A program made the translations under genes and the position numbers. The notes beneath the pieces were generated by a model. The model saw only the letters and a program-made list of their open reading frames with translations, was not told the origin of the DNA and did not search any database. Shown here one piece after another: positions 52,995 to 61,409 of a stretch of 64,000 bases of DNA. Numbering within the stretch: the first letter of the stretch is position 1; each line of letters starts with the position of its first letter. The stretch covers positions 1 to 64,000 of the forward strand of contig NZ_BMIN01000012.1 of NCBI RefSeq assembly GCF_014642405.1, read 5' to 3'. The DNA comes from Pontibacillus salipaludis (GTDB lineage: Bacteria > Bacillota > Bacilli > Bacillales > BH030062).

Positions 52995-53001
52995 ATTTTC
53001 A
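52971..53001. promoter_or_regulatory. Two adjacent Fur boxes
   Basis: TGATAATCATTATCA (52971-52985) is a perfect 7-1-7 Fur box. TGAGAATTATTTTCA (52987-53001) matches 12 of 14 arm positions of the same consensus. They cover the predicted start site of the minus-strand transcript and touch its -10 box. Confidence 0.82.
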
Positions 53002-53029
53002 GTATATCTTTAAAGTCCGCAAGCGTCAA
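53001..53029 (-). promoter_or_regulatory. Sigma-A promoter driving the candidate sRNA
   Basis: On the minus strand TTGACG (53029-53024) and TATACT (53006-53001) are separated by 17 bases. Each differs from consensus at one position. Confidence 0.75.
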
Positions 53030-53052
53030 CTCTTTTTATAATTTAGCATAGA

Positions 53053-53090
53053 AAAAAGCAATCCCGTTCCTGTGAAACGGGACTGCTTTA
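53053..53090. terminator. Terminator of uppP
   Basis: On the minus strand AAGCAGTCCCGTT pairs with AACGGGATTGCTT and is followed by TTTT, eight bases past the uppP stop. Confidence 0.88.
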
Positions 53091-53097
53091 CTCTGTC

Positions 53098-53916
53098 TTA
53101 TAAGAATAGAATCGCTAGCGCTCCTACAATGAAGCAATAGAACGCAAAATATTTAAGATTGTTGTTCTTCATAACGTTAATAAACCATTTCAGGGCAAAA
53201 TAAGACGCTACAATAGAACCTAAGAAAGCAAGGACGTAAGGAATGTAAAGGTTAGACGGTGTATTCATAATCGCCTCTCCTTTTAGAATAACGGTCCCTA
53301 GACTAACAGGCACATAAAGTAAAAAGGAAAAGCGAAGTGCTGTCGTTTGCTTTAAACCAAGTAGCATAGCAGCGACAACTGTTGCTCCAGAGCGGCTAAT
53401 GCCTGGTATTAAAGCAACAGACTGAGCTAGTCCAATAATAAGCGCATCTTTAATGGTCATATCCCCATCACCGCGACTACCACGCAAGTTACGAATGACC
53501 CAAAGAGCTATACCAGTTACGATTAGTGTAATTCCAACCATACTAGCACTTTCTCCAAATGTACCTTCAATCGCATCTCCGTATAAGACCCCAATGACAC
53601 CAGCAGGAATGGTTCCGATTATTAAATAAATGATAAATCGAAAATCACGTGTGGTTGCGTCATCTCGTTTCTTTTGAAACAAAAAGCCAAATCCGCTTAC
53701 AATTAACCGAGCTAAATCGTTTCTGTAAACAATAAAAACAGCAAGAAGAGAGCCGAAGTTAACAAGCACCTCAAACGTTAAACCTTGTCCTATAATGTTA
53801 AATAAATCTTTGACCATAATAAGGTGGCCACTTGATGAGATCGGAATAGGTTCCGTGAACCCTTGGAAAATCCCTAAAAATAAGTATTGAATAAGCGTCC
53901 ATAATTGATCGAGCAT
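53098..53916 (-). CDS. uppP: Undecaprenyl-diphosphatase (UppP/BacA)
   Basis: A 272-residue polytopic membrane phosphatase that recycles undecaprenyl pyrophosphate, the lipid carrier of peptidoglycan and teichoic acid synthesis. It confers bacitracin tolerance when abundant. The catalytic GFTEPIPISSSGHL (ExxxPxSSS) lies near residues 19-32, and the second signature is PGISRSGAT, with the essential Arg and Ser. About eight hydrophobic segments. The second ATG (53916) is nine bases from GGAGG; the first (53922) is only three. The gene is single, with its own terminator. Confidence 0.92.
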   Translation of the reverse strand: MLDQLWTLIQYLFLGIFQGFTEPIPISSSGHLIMVKDLFNIIGQGLTFEVLVNFGSLLAVFIVYRNDLARLIVSGFGFLFQKKRDDATTRDFRFIIYLIIGTIPAGVIGVLYGDAIEGTFGESASMVGITLIVTGIALWVIRNLRGSRGDGDMTIKDALIIGLAQSVALIPGISRSGATVVAAMLLGLKQTTALRFSFLLYVPVSLGTVILKGEAIMNTPSNLYIPYVLAFLGSIVASYFALKWFINVMKNNNLKYFAFYCFIVGALAILFL

Positions 53917-54014
53917 GTTCATAATCCTCCCTAAAGGAAATACATAAATCTATTCTCGCTCTTCACACTTTTTATGTGGGTGAATATCCTACTAGTAAAG
54001 AGGAGGTGGCCCGG

Positions 54015-54386
54015 GTGAAGAAGCGAAATAAAAAAAATCCATCCACGAATTATCACCATATGTATTCACTATGCAATCAACATATGAATCAATATGTCTT
54101 AGCAGAGCTGGTGGATGGTCAGAATATTGATGGAATTGTGACAGGTGTTGATGGAGATTACGTTTATATAGCTGTCCCTTTGTCAGACAGTGACACCTTA
54201 GAGGATGGATCTCCACAACAATTATCAGCGCCTAATCAGCGACAGTATGGGTATGGTCCTCCATACGCAGGTGGTTATGGTACTGGTGCGCCATATGGAT
54301 ATGGTTACACGCCACCTCCGAGATTTCGTCGCCTCATTCTTCCTCTTGCAGCTCTTGTTGCGATCAGTGCGTTGCCGTGGTATTAG
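54015..54386 (+). CDS. Unrecognised Tyr/Gly/Pro-rich protein
   Basis: A 123-residue protein in three parts: a basic opening (MKKRNKKNPS), a folded-looking centre with LAELVDGQNIDGIVTGVDGDYVYIAVP, and a Gly/Tyr/Pro-rich stretch (YGYGPPYAGGYGTG) ending in a short hydrophobic tail (LILPLAALVAISALPWY). Such low-complexity Tyr/Gly segments are common in spore coat proteins, but this is only suggestive. I choose the GTG at 54015 (GAGGAGG nine bases upstream). The open frame to 53976 has no ribosome site. Confidence 0.65.
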   Translation: MKKRNKKNPSTNYHHMYSLCNQHMNQYVLAELVDGQNIDGIVTGVDGDYVYIAVPLSDSDTLEDGSPQQLSAPNQRQYGYGPPYAGGYGTGAPYGYGYTPPPRFRRLILPLAALVAISALPWY

Positions 54387-54448
54387 ATGTATAAAACCAT
54401 CTCTCTGTGCCAAACTATCCTTATCACTCGTGTAAAGGAGTTAAGCAC

Positions 54449-54628
54449 ATGGGACAAAGACATCAATTTAAACACGGTGACAAAGCACCGAATAATGGAA
54501 TCTATGTAGAAATTGGAGAAACAGGCAGCATGGTAAAAGAACCTAAACAAATTCGTTTGAATGCTGGCGATAAGTTTCCGTCCAATTCAAACCAGGACCG
54601 CGTTTGGTCTCCAAAACGTAAACCGTAA
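54449..54628 (+). CDS. yjzC: YjzC family protein
   Basis: A 59-residue conserved protein: FKHGDKAPNNGIYVEIGETG at residues 6-25, then LNAGDKFPSNSNQDRVW. It matches the YjzC family of spore-forming Bacilli, which is upstream of yjzD-yjaU-yjaV-med in B. subtilis, as here. Function unknown. ATG 54449 is preceded by AAAGGAG; the open frame to 54407 overlaps that region and is rejected. Convergent with yjzD across a shared terminator. Confidence 0.85.
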   Translation: MGQRHQFKHGDKAPNNGIYVEIGETGSMVKEPKQIRLNAGDKFPSNSNQDRVWSPKRKP

Positions 54629-54640
54629 AATAAACGTGAA

Positions 54641-54677
54641 AATCCCCCTTCCTTAACTTGGAAGGAGGATTTTTTTT
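54641..54677. terminator. Terminator between yjzC and yjzD
   Basis: AATCCCCCTTCC pairs with GGAAGGAGGATT around TTAACTT, with a T-run on the plus strand. Confidence 0.85.
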
Positions 54678-54852
54678 ATTCCTTATCTTCGGCTAATGCA
54701 CCTTCGCCTAATAAAACAACAGCTACGGTGAATACGATCGTAAGGACAATGGCTTGAGTCATGTTAAAAGCTAGTCCGTCCATACTGTTTACAACGTATA
54801 CAGTCATGCAACTCAGTAGGAACGCCCAGAAAATAGACCAAATTAAACGCAT
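54676..54852 (-). CDS. yjzD: YjzD family membrane protein
   Basis: A 58-residue protein with two hydrophobic segments (about residues 4-22 and 30-50) and a short acidic tail (GEGALAEDKE). It begins MRLIWSIFWAFLLS. Sequence pattern and position between yjzC and yjaU identify it as YjzD. Its role is unknown. ATG 54852 is nine bases after GAGGTG; the GTG at 54861 is part of that site. Confidence 0.8.
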   Translation of the reverse strand: MRLIWSIFWAFLLSCMTVYVVNSMDGLAFNMTQAIVLTIVFTVAVVLLGEGALAEDKE

Positions 54853-55028
54853 GTTCTTCACCTCAACTTTGACATTCTGATCTTAGTTTATCAAACGTTT
54901 ACAATAAAATAAATATAAAACGCAATCTTCCTGAAAGAACTTGTAAAATGAAGGCATCTAACTATACAAATTAAATGTTCTTACATACATTATAGTGGAT
55001 ATGACCCTGAAATAAAGGATGAGAACAC

Positions 55029-55772
55029 ATGCAAAATGCAATTACGCGTTCTTTCCAACTAGATCGAGAACATTGTTTACTGCACATACCAGAACAGCCT
55101 AATGGCTATCTAATACTGTATTTAGGGGATGCGGGACATTACGTGGAGGAAGATCGTTCTTTTTGGGGGGAGCATAAAGGGAGAGCAACCTTGATGCAAG
55201 CGTTACTAGACAAAGGATACACCTTATATACAAGTAGGATTTACGGGAATCACTGGGGAAGTGAGCCGGCTGTTAACTTATTAAACCGGGTTTATCATCA
55301 CGTCATTCGCCAAGAGATTTTAAACCCCCATATTCACGTCGTAGCAGAAGGAATGGGCGCCCTCGCTGCGCTAAGGTGGCAAGAGAAATATGAAGTCCCA
55401 ATACGTTCATTTGTTCTCGTTACACCTTGCGTAGATTTAAAAGCCTTATATGCTCAAGAACGCACAAATCAGCTATATTTTAAACGATTAAAAAAAGAGA
55501 TTTCCAAAGCATACACCTGTGGGGAGAATGAAGTAGATCAAATCATTACGAATGATCTCCCTACTATTCAAGCACCGATTCTTGTTTTTCATGATATGGC
55601 CAACCCACATTATAGCGTTCATGAACATTCAAGACGCTTAGAGGAAAAACAACAGTCACACAACCGTCATTTGGAATTAAAGCTAGTCATACAGCCGATT
55701 TTTCCTAGGATCAACCAGAGTATCATTAAATTCATGAACAACTACGAAAAAAGCCTTACAGATTCTTTTTAA
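55029..55772 (+). CDS. yjaU: YjaU-like alpha/beta-hydrolase-fold protein without nucleophile Ser
   Basis: A 247-residue protein with the order of strands and helices of an alpha/beta hydrolase. The nucleophile elbow, normally GxSxG, reads AEGMG (within VVAEGMGALAAL, about residue 108), so the catalytic Ser is replaced by Gly. VFHDMANPHYS could hold the acid residue. It is therefore probably not a classical hydrolase and may be a binding or scaffold protein. Its position between yjzD and yjaV matches B. subtilis yjaU. AAAGGATGAGAACAC precedes the ATG. No terminator is seen before yjaV. Confidence 0.72.
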   Translation: MQNAITRSFQLDREHCLLHIPEQPNGYLILYLGDAGHYVEEDRSFWGEHKGRATLMQALLDKGYTLYTSRIYGNHWGSEPAVNLLNRVYHHVIRQEILNPHIHVVAEGMGALAALRWQEKYEVPIRSFVLVTPCVDLKALYAQERTNQLYFKRLKKEISKAYTCGENEVDQIITNDLPTIQAPILVFHDMANPHYSVHEHSRRLEEKQQSHNRHLELKLVIQPIFPRINQSIIKFMNNYEKSLTDSF

Positions 55773-55863
55773 ATGTAAGGCTCCCCTATATTGGATGAAG
55801 CCGAAACATCCTAAATATAGATTCGAGGCATCGCAACGGTTAACAGCGACCTCATTTACACTG

Positions 55864-55946
55864 AAGGGGTTCAGTTTCGAGTCTTCAAGAGCACTGTCAT
55901 CACGTACATTTATAAGCGAAGTATTTTAAAGTCACATGAACCCCTT
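55864..55946. other. Long-range complementary pair before yjaV
   Basis: AAGGGGTTCA (55864-55873) and TGAACCCCTT (55937-55946) are perfect complements enclosing 63 bases, and the second arm ends 23 bases before the yjaV GGAGGGGG ribosome site. The arm could also pair with that site. The 205-bp gap has no ORF worth calling. Confidence 0.4.
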
Positions 55947-55983
55947 ACCTCTTCATAAACTGTAATAGAGGAGGGGGATGAAG

Positions 55984-56571
55984 ATGACTTATATTATTTC
56001 GGGGTGCTTTGAATGGATTGGTTTTCATTTAACAGAGAAGTGGCTGAACGACGGTCATACTGTAATAGGGATCGACAATGATTGGAACGAACAAAAGGAG
56101 TGGTTATCCCTATATGTGGGGAGAAATTCTTCCTTTCATTTTGTTGACTCCATCGATCAAGTAAAGGAGGAAGCAGAAGGGGAGGATCTGTTTCTTATTA
56201 ACATAGCAGACCGGTTAACTAAAGGAGAGTCTAAGATACCTATAAAGGGTCAGTGGACGATAAAAATTGGAGATAATAAACCCGTCAAAGGCTCGGTTAT
56301 TTATGCCTCTGAAGTCTACGGTCCATGGATGTCTAAACTTGTTGAACCTACCACTGAACAAGCGCTGTATATTGATGATTTTGTGAAGGGGGTTCATGAG
56401 ATCATCGATCACAACGTTAAGAAAGAATGGATTGAAATTAAACCTTCATCAGGGGAACAAAGGGGCTACCACCAAGATACGTGGTACGTAAAAGAAAGCG
56501 TGGATGTAAATAAGGGATGGAAAGAAGTCATGGATCATGAAGAGAAATTTTCAACTTATTATAAATTATAG
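55984..56571 (+). CDS. yjaV: YjaV-like NAD(P)-binding (epimerase-fold) protein
   Basis: A 195-residue protein whose N-terminus (YIISGCFEWIGFHLTEKWL) follows the GxxxxG pattern of the extended-SDR/epimerase Rossmann fold, with GIDND near residue 34 for the ribose-binding acidic end. EVYGPW at about residue 112 recalls the catalytic 'YGP' region, but the YxxxK motif is not evident. It is much shorter than true epimerases. In B. subtilis yjaV sits before med. I choose the second ATG (55984), with GGAGGGGG six bases upstream. Confidence 0.68.
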   Translation: MTYIISGCFEWIGFHLTEKWLNDGHTVIGIDNDWNEQKEWLSLYVGRNSSFHFVDSIDQVKEEAEGEDLFLINIADRLTKGESKIPIKGQWTIKIGDNKPVKGSVIYASEVYGPWMSKLVEPTTEQALYIDDFVKGVHEIIDHNVKKEWIEIKPSSGEQRGYHQDTWYVKESVDVNKGWKEVMDHEEKFSTYYKL

Positions 56572-56679
56572 AGTTTTAATGAACAATGAGCCCCTGTCGT
56601 TTACGGATTAGAGGATTAACGGTACAATATCACTAAATATAAAATGGAATGGTAAGCAGATGTAAATGAGGTGCTCGAT

Positions 56680-57654
56680 GTGAAGTTACGGTGGTTGTTC
56701 TTTATGGGTATCCTTGTCCTTGCGCTAACTGGTTGTACCCAAACATTTGGGCAGGGGAAGGTCCAAAAAGTAGGTATGCTAGTTGAAAGCACAGTTCATG
56801 ACCAAGCCTGGGGGCAGAAGGGTTATGAAGGACTTCTGAAGATCAAGGAAGAACTGAATGTAGACGTTTATTTTAAAGAAAGTGTACAGTCTCAATTAGA
56901 AACCCAGCAAGCCATTGAAGAGTTTGCAGACAAAGGGGTTAATTTGATATTCGGACATGGGAGTCGTTACGGACAATATTTTCAAGAGTTACGTCAGGAG
57001 TATCCGGATATTCGGTTTGTTTATTTTAATGGAAGCGTAAAAGGAAAGAATATAACGAGTTTAAACTTTAATGCTCATGCGATGGGGTTCTTTGGAGGGA
57101 TGCTGTCTGCTAAGATGACGGAATCGAACCAAGTCGGAATCATAGCTGCGTTCGAATGGCAGCCTGAGATAGAAGGCTTTTATGAAGGCGTTAATTACGT
57201 AAAACCAGAAGCTGAGGTAAACATTCAATATGTAAATAGCTGGAATGATACAGACCGTGCTCTCTACTATTATGAACGTATGCAAAGGATGGGCGTCGAC
57301 GTATTCTATCCGGCTGGTGATGGGTTTAGTGTGCCCATTATTGAAGAGGCCAAATCGAATAATGTAAATGCGATTGGATATGTGTCAGACCAATCGAACA
57401 TAGGATCTTCCACTGTTCTTACAAGTACAGTGCAACATGTGGACAAGTTATACGTATTAGCTGCTGAGAAATATAACAAAGGGAAATTACCAGACGGTAT
57501 TTTAAACTTTGATTTCCAAGATAACGTAATCACACTTGGTGAATTTGGTGATCAAGTCCCTGAGAACATTAAGGACCTTATTACATCTGCAGTAGAAGAG
57601 TATAAGGAAACGGGTCTATTGCCAAATGAAGTCAGTAATCCAGATGAATCTTAA
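56680..57654 (+). CDS. med: Med-like BMP/PnrA-family lipoprotein
   Basis: A 324-residue protein: a lipoprotein signal peptide ending LTGC (Cys19), then a periplasmic-binding fold of the BMP/PnrA (basic membrane protein) type with VGMLVESTVHDQAWGQKGYE, FGHGSRYGQYF, AHAMGFFGGMLSA and VFYPAGDGFSVP. B. subtilis Med is a positive regulator of comK and has the same fold. PnrA proteins bind purine nucleosides; ligand unknown here. I start at GTG 56680, with GAGGTG nine bases upstream. The comZ gene, which follows med in B. subtilis, is not found. Confidence 0.85.
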   Translation: MKLRWLFFMGILVLALTGCTQTFGQGKVQKVGMLVESTVHDQAWGQKGYEGLLKIKEELNVDVYFKESVQSQLETQQAIEEFADKGVNLIFGHGSRYGQYFQELRQEYPDIRFVYFNGSVKGKNITSLNFNAHAMGFFGGMLSAKMTESNQVGIIAAFEWQPEIEGFYEGVNYVKPEAEVNIQYVNSWNDTDRALYYYERMQRMGVDVFYPAGDGFSVPIIEEAKSNNVNAIGYVSDQSNIGSSTVLTSTVQHVDKLYVLAAEKYNKGKLPDGILNFDFQDNVITLGEFGDQVPENIKDLITSAVEEYKETGLLPNEVSNPDES

Positions 57655-57712
57655 AAAAGCTATCATTCATAGGGGGCTCGAGCATAGCCCTCTCATGTAG
57701 ATAGCTTTTTTT
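57652..57712. terminator. Terminator after med
   Basis: AAAAAAGCTATC and GATAGCTTTTTT pair around an inner GGGCT/AGCCC stem. A T-run on both strands suits the two convergent genes. Confidence 0.8.
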
Positions 57713-57719
57713 ATGTCCA

Positions 57720-57932
57720 TTATTTTGTTTTTTTGAATAAGGCGGATAGTTCCTTGATATATGGTGAAAGCTGTCGATAGGTTTGCATAAGAGTTTCGGT
57801 TGTATTGATGAAGTCAAATGATGTGTCTGCTTGCTTCTCTTCTGATGTTTCTTCTTTCTGCTTTGCCCGGGGCTGCCTTCCAAACATAAACGCCTCGAAG
57901 TCTCCTTGTTCCTGTGAAGTTTTCTTCGTCAT
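57720..57932 (-). CDS. Small protein in the yjzB position
   Basis: A 70-residue protein with a charged, disordered N-terminal half (EAFMFGRQPRAKQKEE) and a C-terminal amphipathic helix (INTTETLMQTYRQLSPYIKE). This two-part layout recalls small Bacillus proteins such as YqfQ and YppG, whose C-terminal helix is similar, but I cannot name it. In B. subtilis comZ and yjzB lie between med and fabHA; this gene is on the opposite strand, and it does not resemble ComZ. GGAGGTGATTGACCT precedes the ATG. Confidence 0.7.
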   Translation of the reverse strand: MTKKTSQEQGDFEAFMFGRQPRAKQKEETSEEKQADTSFDFINTTETLMQTYRQLSPYIKELSALFKKTK

Positions 57933-58044
57933 AGGTCAATCACCTCCTATTCCTACCATATGGAATTGAGGGTTGTTTTGGGAGGGCTTCTGTCTAAATG
58001 TGACGAGGGGTTGTGCTTGCATGTGGAGTTGAGATGTCTTATTA

Positions 58045-58061
58045 TTAGTACCAAGTCATAA
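58045..58061. promoter_or_regulatory. Possible FapR operator before fabH
   Basis: TTAGTACC is a perfect left half of the FapR site (TTAGTACCnnnTACTAA family); the right half (GTCATAA) is degenerate. FapR controls fabHA-fabF in B. subtilis. A TATTAT -10 candidate lies at 58069-58074. Confidence 0.5.
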
Positions 58062-58098
58062 GAATAGATATTATTACTACCTTTAAGGGGATGAATAT

Positions 58099-59040
58099 AT
58101 GAAGAGTGCAGGTATTCTAGGGATTGGACACTACGTCCCTGAGCGCGTACTAACCAACTTTGATATGGAGAAGATCGTTGATACGAATGACGAATGGATT
58201 CGTACTCGAACTGGTATTGAAGAACGTCGTATTGCCTCAGATGATATGGACACAACTGATCTTGCGTATGAAGCCGCTGTGAACGCATTAGAGGATGCTA
58301 ATGTGAGTGCGGAGGACCTTGATTTAATTCTAATCGCTACGGTAACAGGAGAAACGTTGTTCCCTTCTGTAGGAAACCGTCTGCAGAATCGTTTAGGAGC
58401 TACAAATGCAGCATCGATGGACTTAGCTGCAGCTTGTGCTGGCTTCATGTATGGCATGATTAGTGCTTCACAGTTCATTCAAACAGGTGCCTATAAAAAT
58501 ATACTTATTGTTGGAGTAGAGAAACTATCTAAGATCACCGACTGGGAAGACCGTAACACATGTGTGTTATTCGGTGACGGTGCAGGGGCAGCTGTTATGG
58601 GGCCTGTAAGTGAAGGGAAAGGGGTTCTTTCCTTTGAACTTGGTTCTGACGGTTCTGGCGCATCTTACCTTTACCAAAACCAGGGTGAGTTCTTGCAAAT
58701 GAACGGACGTGAAGTATTTAAATTTGCGGTTCGTCAAATGCCTGAATCTTCTATGAAGGTGCTTGAGAAAGCAGGGCTGACGAAAGAGGAAGTTGATTTC
58801 TTAGTTCCTCACCAGGCGAATATTCGCATAATGGAAGCAGCGCGCCAACGATTAGAGATTCCCGAAGAAAAGATGGCGACTTCTGTGAAGCGTTACGGAA
58901 ATACTTCCTCAGCTTCTATTCCAATTGCCTTATCAGAGAACGTAAAAAACGGTAAAATAAAAGATAATGATGTAGTTGTACTTGTCGGATTTGGTGGCGG
59001 CCTTACATGGGGCGCTGTTGCACTAAGATACGGAGTTTAA
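58099..59040 (+). CDS. fabHA: 3-oxoacyl-ACP synthase III (FabH)
   Basis: A 313-residue condensing enzyme that starts fatty-acid synthesis by joining acyl-CoA, branched-chain in Bacillus, to malonyl-ACP. The catalytic triad is complete: Cys113 (AACAGF), His in VPHQANIRI near residue 240 and Asn in YGNTSSAS near residue 270. GGGLTWGA closes the thiolase fold. Position next to fabF matches B. subtilis fabHA-fabF, whose operon is under FapR control. The start has TTAAGGGGATGA upstream. The gap to fabF is 18 bases, so both are one operon. Confidence 0.95.
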   Translation: MKSAGILGIGHYVPERVLTNFDMEKIVDTNDEWIRTRTGIEERRIASDDMDTTDLAYEAAVNALEDANVSAEDLDLILIATVTGETLFPSVGNRLQNRLGATNAASMDLAAACAGFMYGMISASQFIQTGAYKNILIVGVEKLSKITDWEDRNTCVLFGDGAGAAVMGPVSEGKGVLSFELGSDGSGASYLYQNQGEFLQMNGREVFKFAVRQMPESSMKVLEKAGLTKEEVDFLVPHQANIRIMEAARQRLEIPEEKMATSVKRYGNTSSASIPIALSENVKNGKIKDNDVVVLVGFGGGLTWGAVALRYGV

Positions 59041-59058
59041 TTCAAGGAGGACATGTTT

Positions 59059-60300
59059 ATGGATTCAAGACGAGTTGTCATTACAGGGATGGGAGTCGTC
59101 TCCCCTGTAGGAAATGATGTAGAAACGATGTGGAATAATATTGTCGAAGGGAATTCGGGTATTGCACCGATTACAAAGGTAGACGCTAGCGAATTTAGCG
59201 CAAATGTTGCAGGAGAACTGAAAGATTTCGAACCTGGTAACTACTTTGACAAGAAAGAAGCAAAACGGATGGACCCATTCACGCAATATGCGTTAGCTGC
59301 TTCACTAATGGCCGTGAAAGATGCTGGCTTAGACATTAACGAAGAGATCGCTCATCGTACAGGTGTATGGATCGGTTCTGGTATTGGTGGTATGACCACA
59401 TATGATGAACAGTTCCGTAAGTATATGGACAAAGGGGCACGCCGCGTGAGTCCATTCTTCGTTCCTATGTTAATTCCGGATATGGCAGCTGGCCAGGTTT
59501 CCATTGCGACTGGAGCGAAAGGGATTAACTCTTGTACAGTAACAGCTTGTGCATCTGGTGCTAACTCAATTGGTGATGCCTTTAAAGTGATCCAACGCGG
59601 AGATGCTGATTACATGATAGCAGGTGGGGCAGAAGCACCTCTAACTCCAATGTCATTTGCAGGATTCTCTTCAATGAAAGCACTATCTCCAGTTGAAGAC
59701 CCGAACAAAGCAAGCCGACCGTTTGATAAAGAACGCTCTGGCTTTGTAATGGGTGAAGGTTCTGGAATACTAGTGATGGAAACATTAGAATCAGCGAAGA
59801 AACGTGGAGCGAAAATCTATGCAGAAATCGTGGGTTATGGATCTACTGGAGATGCACACCATATCACAGCACCTGCTCCAAATGGAGAAGGCGCTACTCG
59901 TGCGATGAACCAGGCATTAGAAGATGCGGGTCTTACTCCGGACGCTGTTGATTACGTCAACGCTCACGGTACTGGGACAGCTCTCAATGATAAGTTTGAA
60001 ACAGAAGCGGTTAAAAATGTATTTGGAGATCATGCGTATAAGCTAGCAATGAGTTCTACCAAATCCATGACTGGTCACCTACTTGGAGCAGCAGGAGCTA
60101 TTGAAGCGGTTATTTCAATCAAGAGTATCTTGAATAATATCTTGCCTCCAACAACGAACTATGAGAATGAAGATCCAGATTGTGATCTTGATATCGTGCC
60201 TAACCAATCACGTAAGAGTGATGTGAATACGGTAGTAAGTAACTCTCTAGGTTTTGGTGGCCATAACGCTACGCTAATCTTTAAACAATACCAGGATTAA
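59059..60300 (+). CDS. fabF: 3-oxoacyl-ACP synthase II (FabF)
   Basis: A 413-residue elongation condensing enzyme. Catalytic Cys164 lies in [10 protein letters not shown], with two His in NAHGTGT and [10 protein letters not shown]. The N-terminus [17 protein letters not shown] is typical. The second ATG (59059) fits AAGGAGGAC (8-base gap) and gives the family's usual 413 residues; the first ATG (59053) is too close. It is the second gene of the fabHA-fabF operon and the target class of cerulenin and platensimycin. It is followed by a bidirectional terminator. Confidence 0.96.
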   Translation: MDSRRVVITGMGVVSPVGNDVETMWNNIVEGNSGIAPITKVDASEFSANVAGELKDFEPGNYFDKKEAKRMDPFTQYALAASLMAVKDAGLDINEEIAHRTGVWIGSGIGGMTTYDEQFRKYMDKGARRVSPFFVPMLIPDMAAGQVSIATGAKGINSCTVTACASGANSIGDAFKVIQRGDADYMIAGGAEAPLTPMSFAGFSSMKALSPVEDPNKASRPFDKERSGFVMGEGSGILVMETLESAKKRGAKIYAEIVGYGSTGDAHHITAPAPNGEGATRAMNQALEDAGLTPDAVDYVNAHGTGTALNDKFETEAVKNVFGDHAYKLAMSSTKSMTGHLLGAAGAIEAVISIKSILNNILPPTTNYENEDPDCDLDIVPNQSRKSDVNTVVSNSLGFGGHNATLIFKQYQD

Positions 60301-60305
60301 TAAAA

Positions 60306-60346
60306 AGAAAGCCTGCCTCTCTATTGTAGAGAGACAGGCTTTTTGT
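60306..60346. terminator. Terminator between fabF and the LCP gene
   Basis: AAAGCCTGCCTCTCTA pairs with TAGAGAGACAGGCTTT and has T-runs on both strands. Confidence 0.9.
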
Positions 60347-60359
60347 ATGCCTAAAACCA

Positions 60360-61409
60360 TTAAGAAGGTTCTTCGGTATTCGTATTCTCAGCTGTCTGTG
60401 AGGAATCTTGTTCACTATTGAAGAATTCCTGAACAGTCTCACGTGTTTGTTTTTCATTATGACCTAATACTTCAGCACCCGCACTTGTTGTCATCGGCCA
60501 CCACTCATCATCGGCTGGAATTCTTGTCGTTTCGATGTTCTCAGGTGTATCAAGTAAGAACTTCCGTCCGTAATTAAGAACCAATTCGTTCGTGGACATG
60601 CTTGTATTGACGTATTGGGTGAGGGCACCTACTGTTTTAGGTAGCTTCGTTACGCTTGTCATGGATACAAGCTCTTCTTTTAGTGCAGAGATAACCTTTT
60701 GTTGCCTTAATACACGGTTAAAGTCGCCTTTAGCATCGTTTCTAAAACGAGCATAACCTAAAAGTTCTTCGCCATTTAGTTTCTGAACTCCTGGATTTAT
60801 ATTGATATCGGCATCGCTAGACTGATAATACAATTGTTTCTCTACATCGATTTCAATTCCATCAGGGGCAATAATATCAACAATTTCTTTAAAGCCATTA
60901 AAATTTACGACTGCATAATCGTCAATATGCAATCCGAAATTCTTTTCAATGGTTTCTGTTAATAGAGCGATTCCTCCCTCTGAATAAGAAGCATTAATTC
61001 GGTTATATCCAACCTCAGGGATGTCTACCCATAAGTCACGCATAAAAGAGGCAAGTTTTACTGTACCTTCCCCTGTGTCATATTGAGCAACCATAATCGT
61101 ATCGGTACGAGCGGTATCCCCTTCTCCTCTTGAATCACTTCCAACAAGAAGTACATTTACTTTTTCATCTTTTTGTTTAACTTCGCTGTTTTCAGGTTGA
61201 TCACGTTCTTCGAATTCTTCTTTTGTTTTTTCTGCTTCATCTTTATCGAACCCACCTCCAGATTCACTGCCAATGTCTTGCCCTGCAATGAACTGAGAAG
61301 TTGTGTAGGCAACCGTACTTAAGAAAAGTATAACAACGATGGAAGACAGAATTCTTCTTTTGCGTTTTTTCTTTTTACGTCTTCTGATAATTCGACGAGT
61401 TTCTGCCAT
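60360..61409 (-). CDS. LytR-CpsA-Psr wall ligase (TagU type)
   Basis: A 349-residue membrane protein. A highly basic N-terminus (RRIIRRRKKKKRKRR) precedes one membrane helix (about residues 20-42), then an acidic linker and the LCP domain: LLVGSDSRGEGDTARTDTIM, ASFMRDLWVDIP, NRINASYSEGG and YARFRNDAKGDFNRVLRQQ. The conserved Arg and Asp residues that hold the lipid-pyrophosphate are present. LCP proteins transfer teichoic-acid or other polymers to peptidoglycan. The acidic tail is long. It is not at this place in B. subtilis, where yjaZ and the app operon follow fabF. Confidence 0.9.
   Translation of the reverse strand: MAETRRIIRRRKKKKRKRRILSSIVVILFLSTVAYTTSQFIAGQDIGSESGGGFDKDEAEKTKEEFEERDQPENSEVKQKDEKVNVLLVGSDSRGEGDTARTDTIMVAQYDTGEGTVKLASFMRDLWVDIPEVGYNRINASYSEGGIALLTETIEKNFGLHIDDYAVVNFNGFKEIVDIIAPDGIEIDVEKQLYYQSSDADININPGVQKLNGEELLGYARFRNDAKGDFNRVLRQQKVISALKEELVSMTSVTKLPKTVGALTQYVNTSMSTNELVLNYGRKFLLDTPENIETTRIPADDEWWPMTTSAGAEVLGHNEKQTRETVQEFFNSEQDSSQTAENTNTEEPS

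Noticed and set aside
53098-53916. uppP as the target of the Fur boxes
   Set aside because: uppP is transcribed toward the Fur boxes and ends in its own terminator before them, so they cannot control its promoter.
57720-57932. ComZ
   Set aside because: Position is close, but strand, composition and the disordered-plus-helix layout do not fit ComZ.
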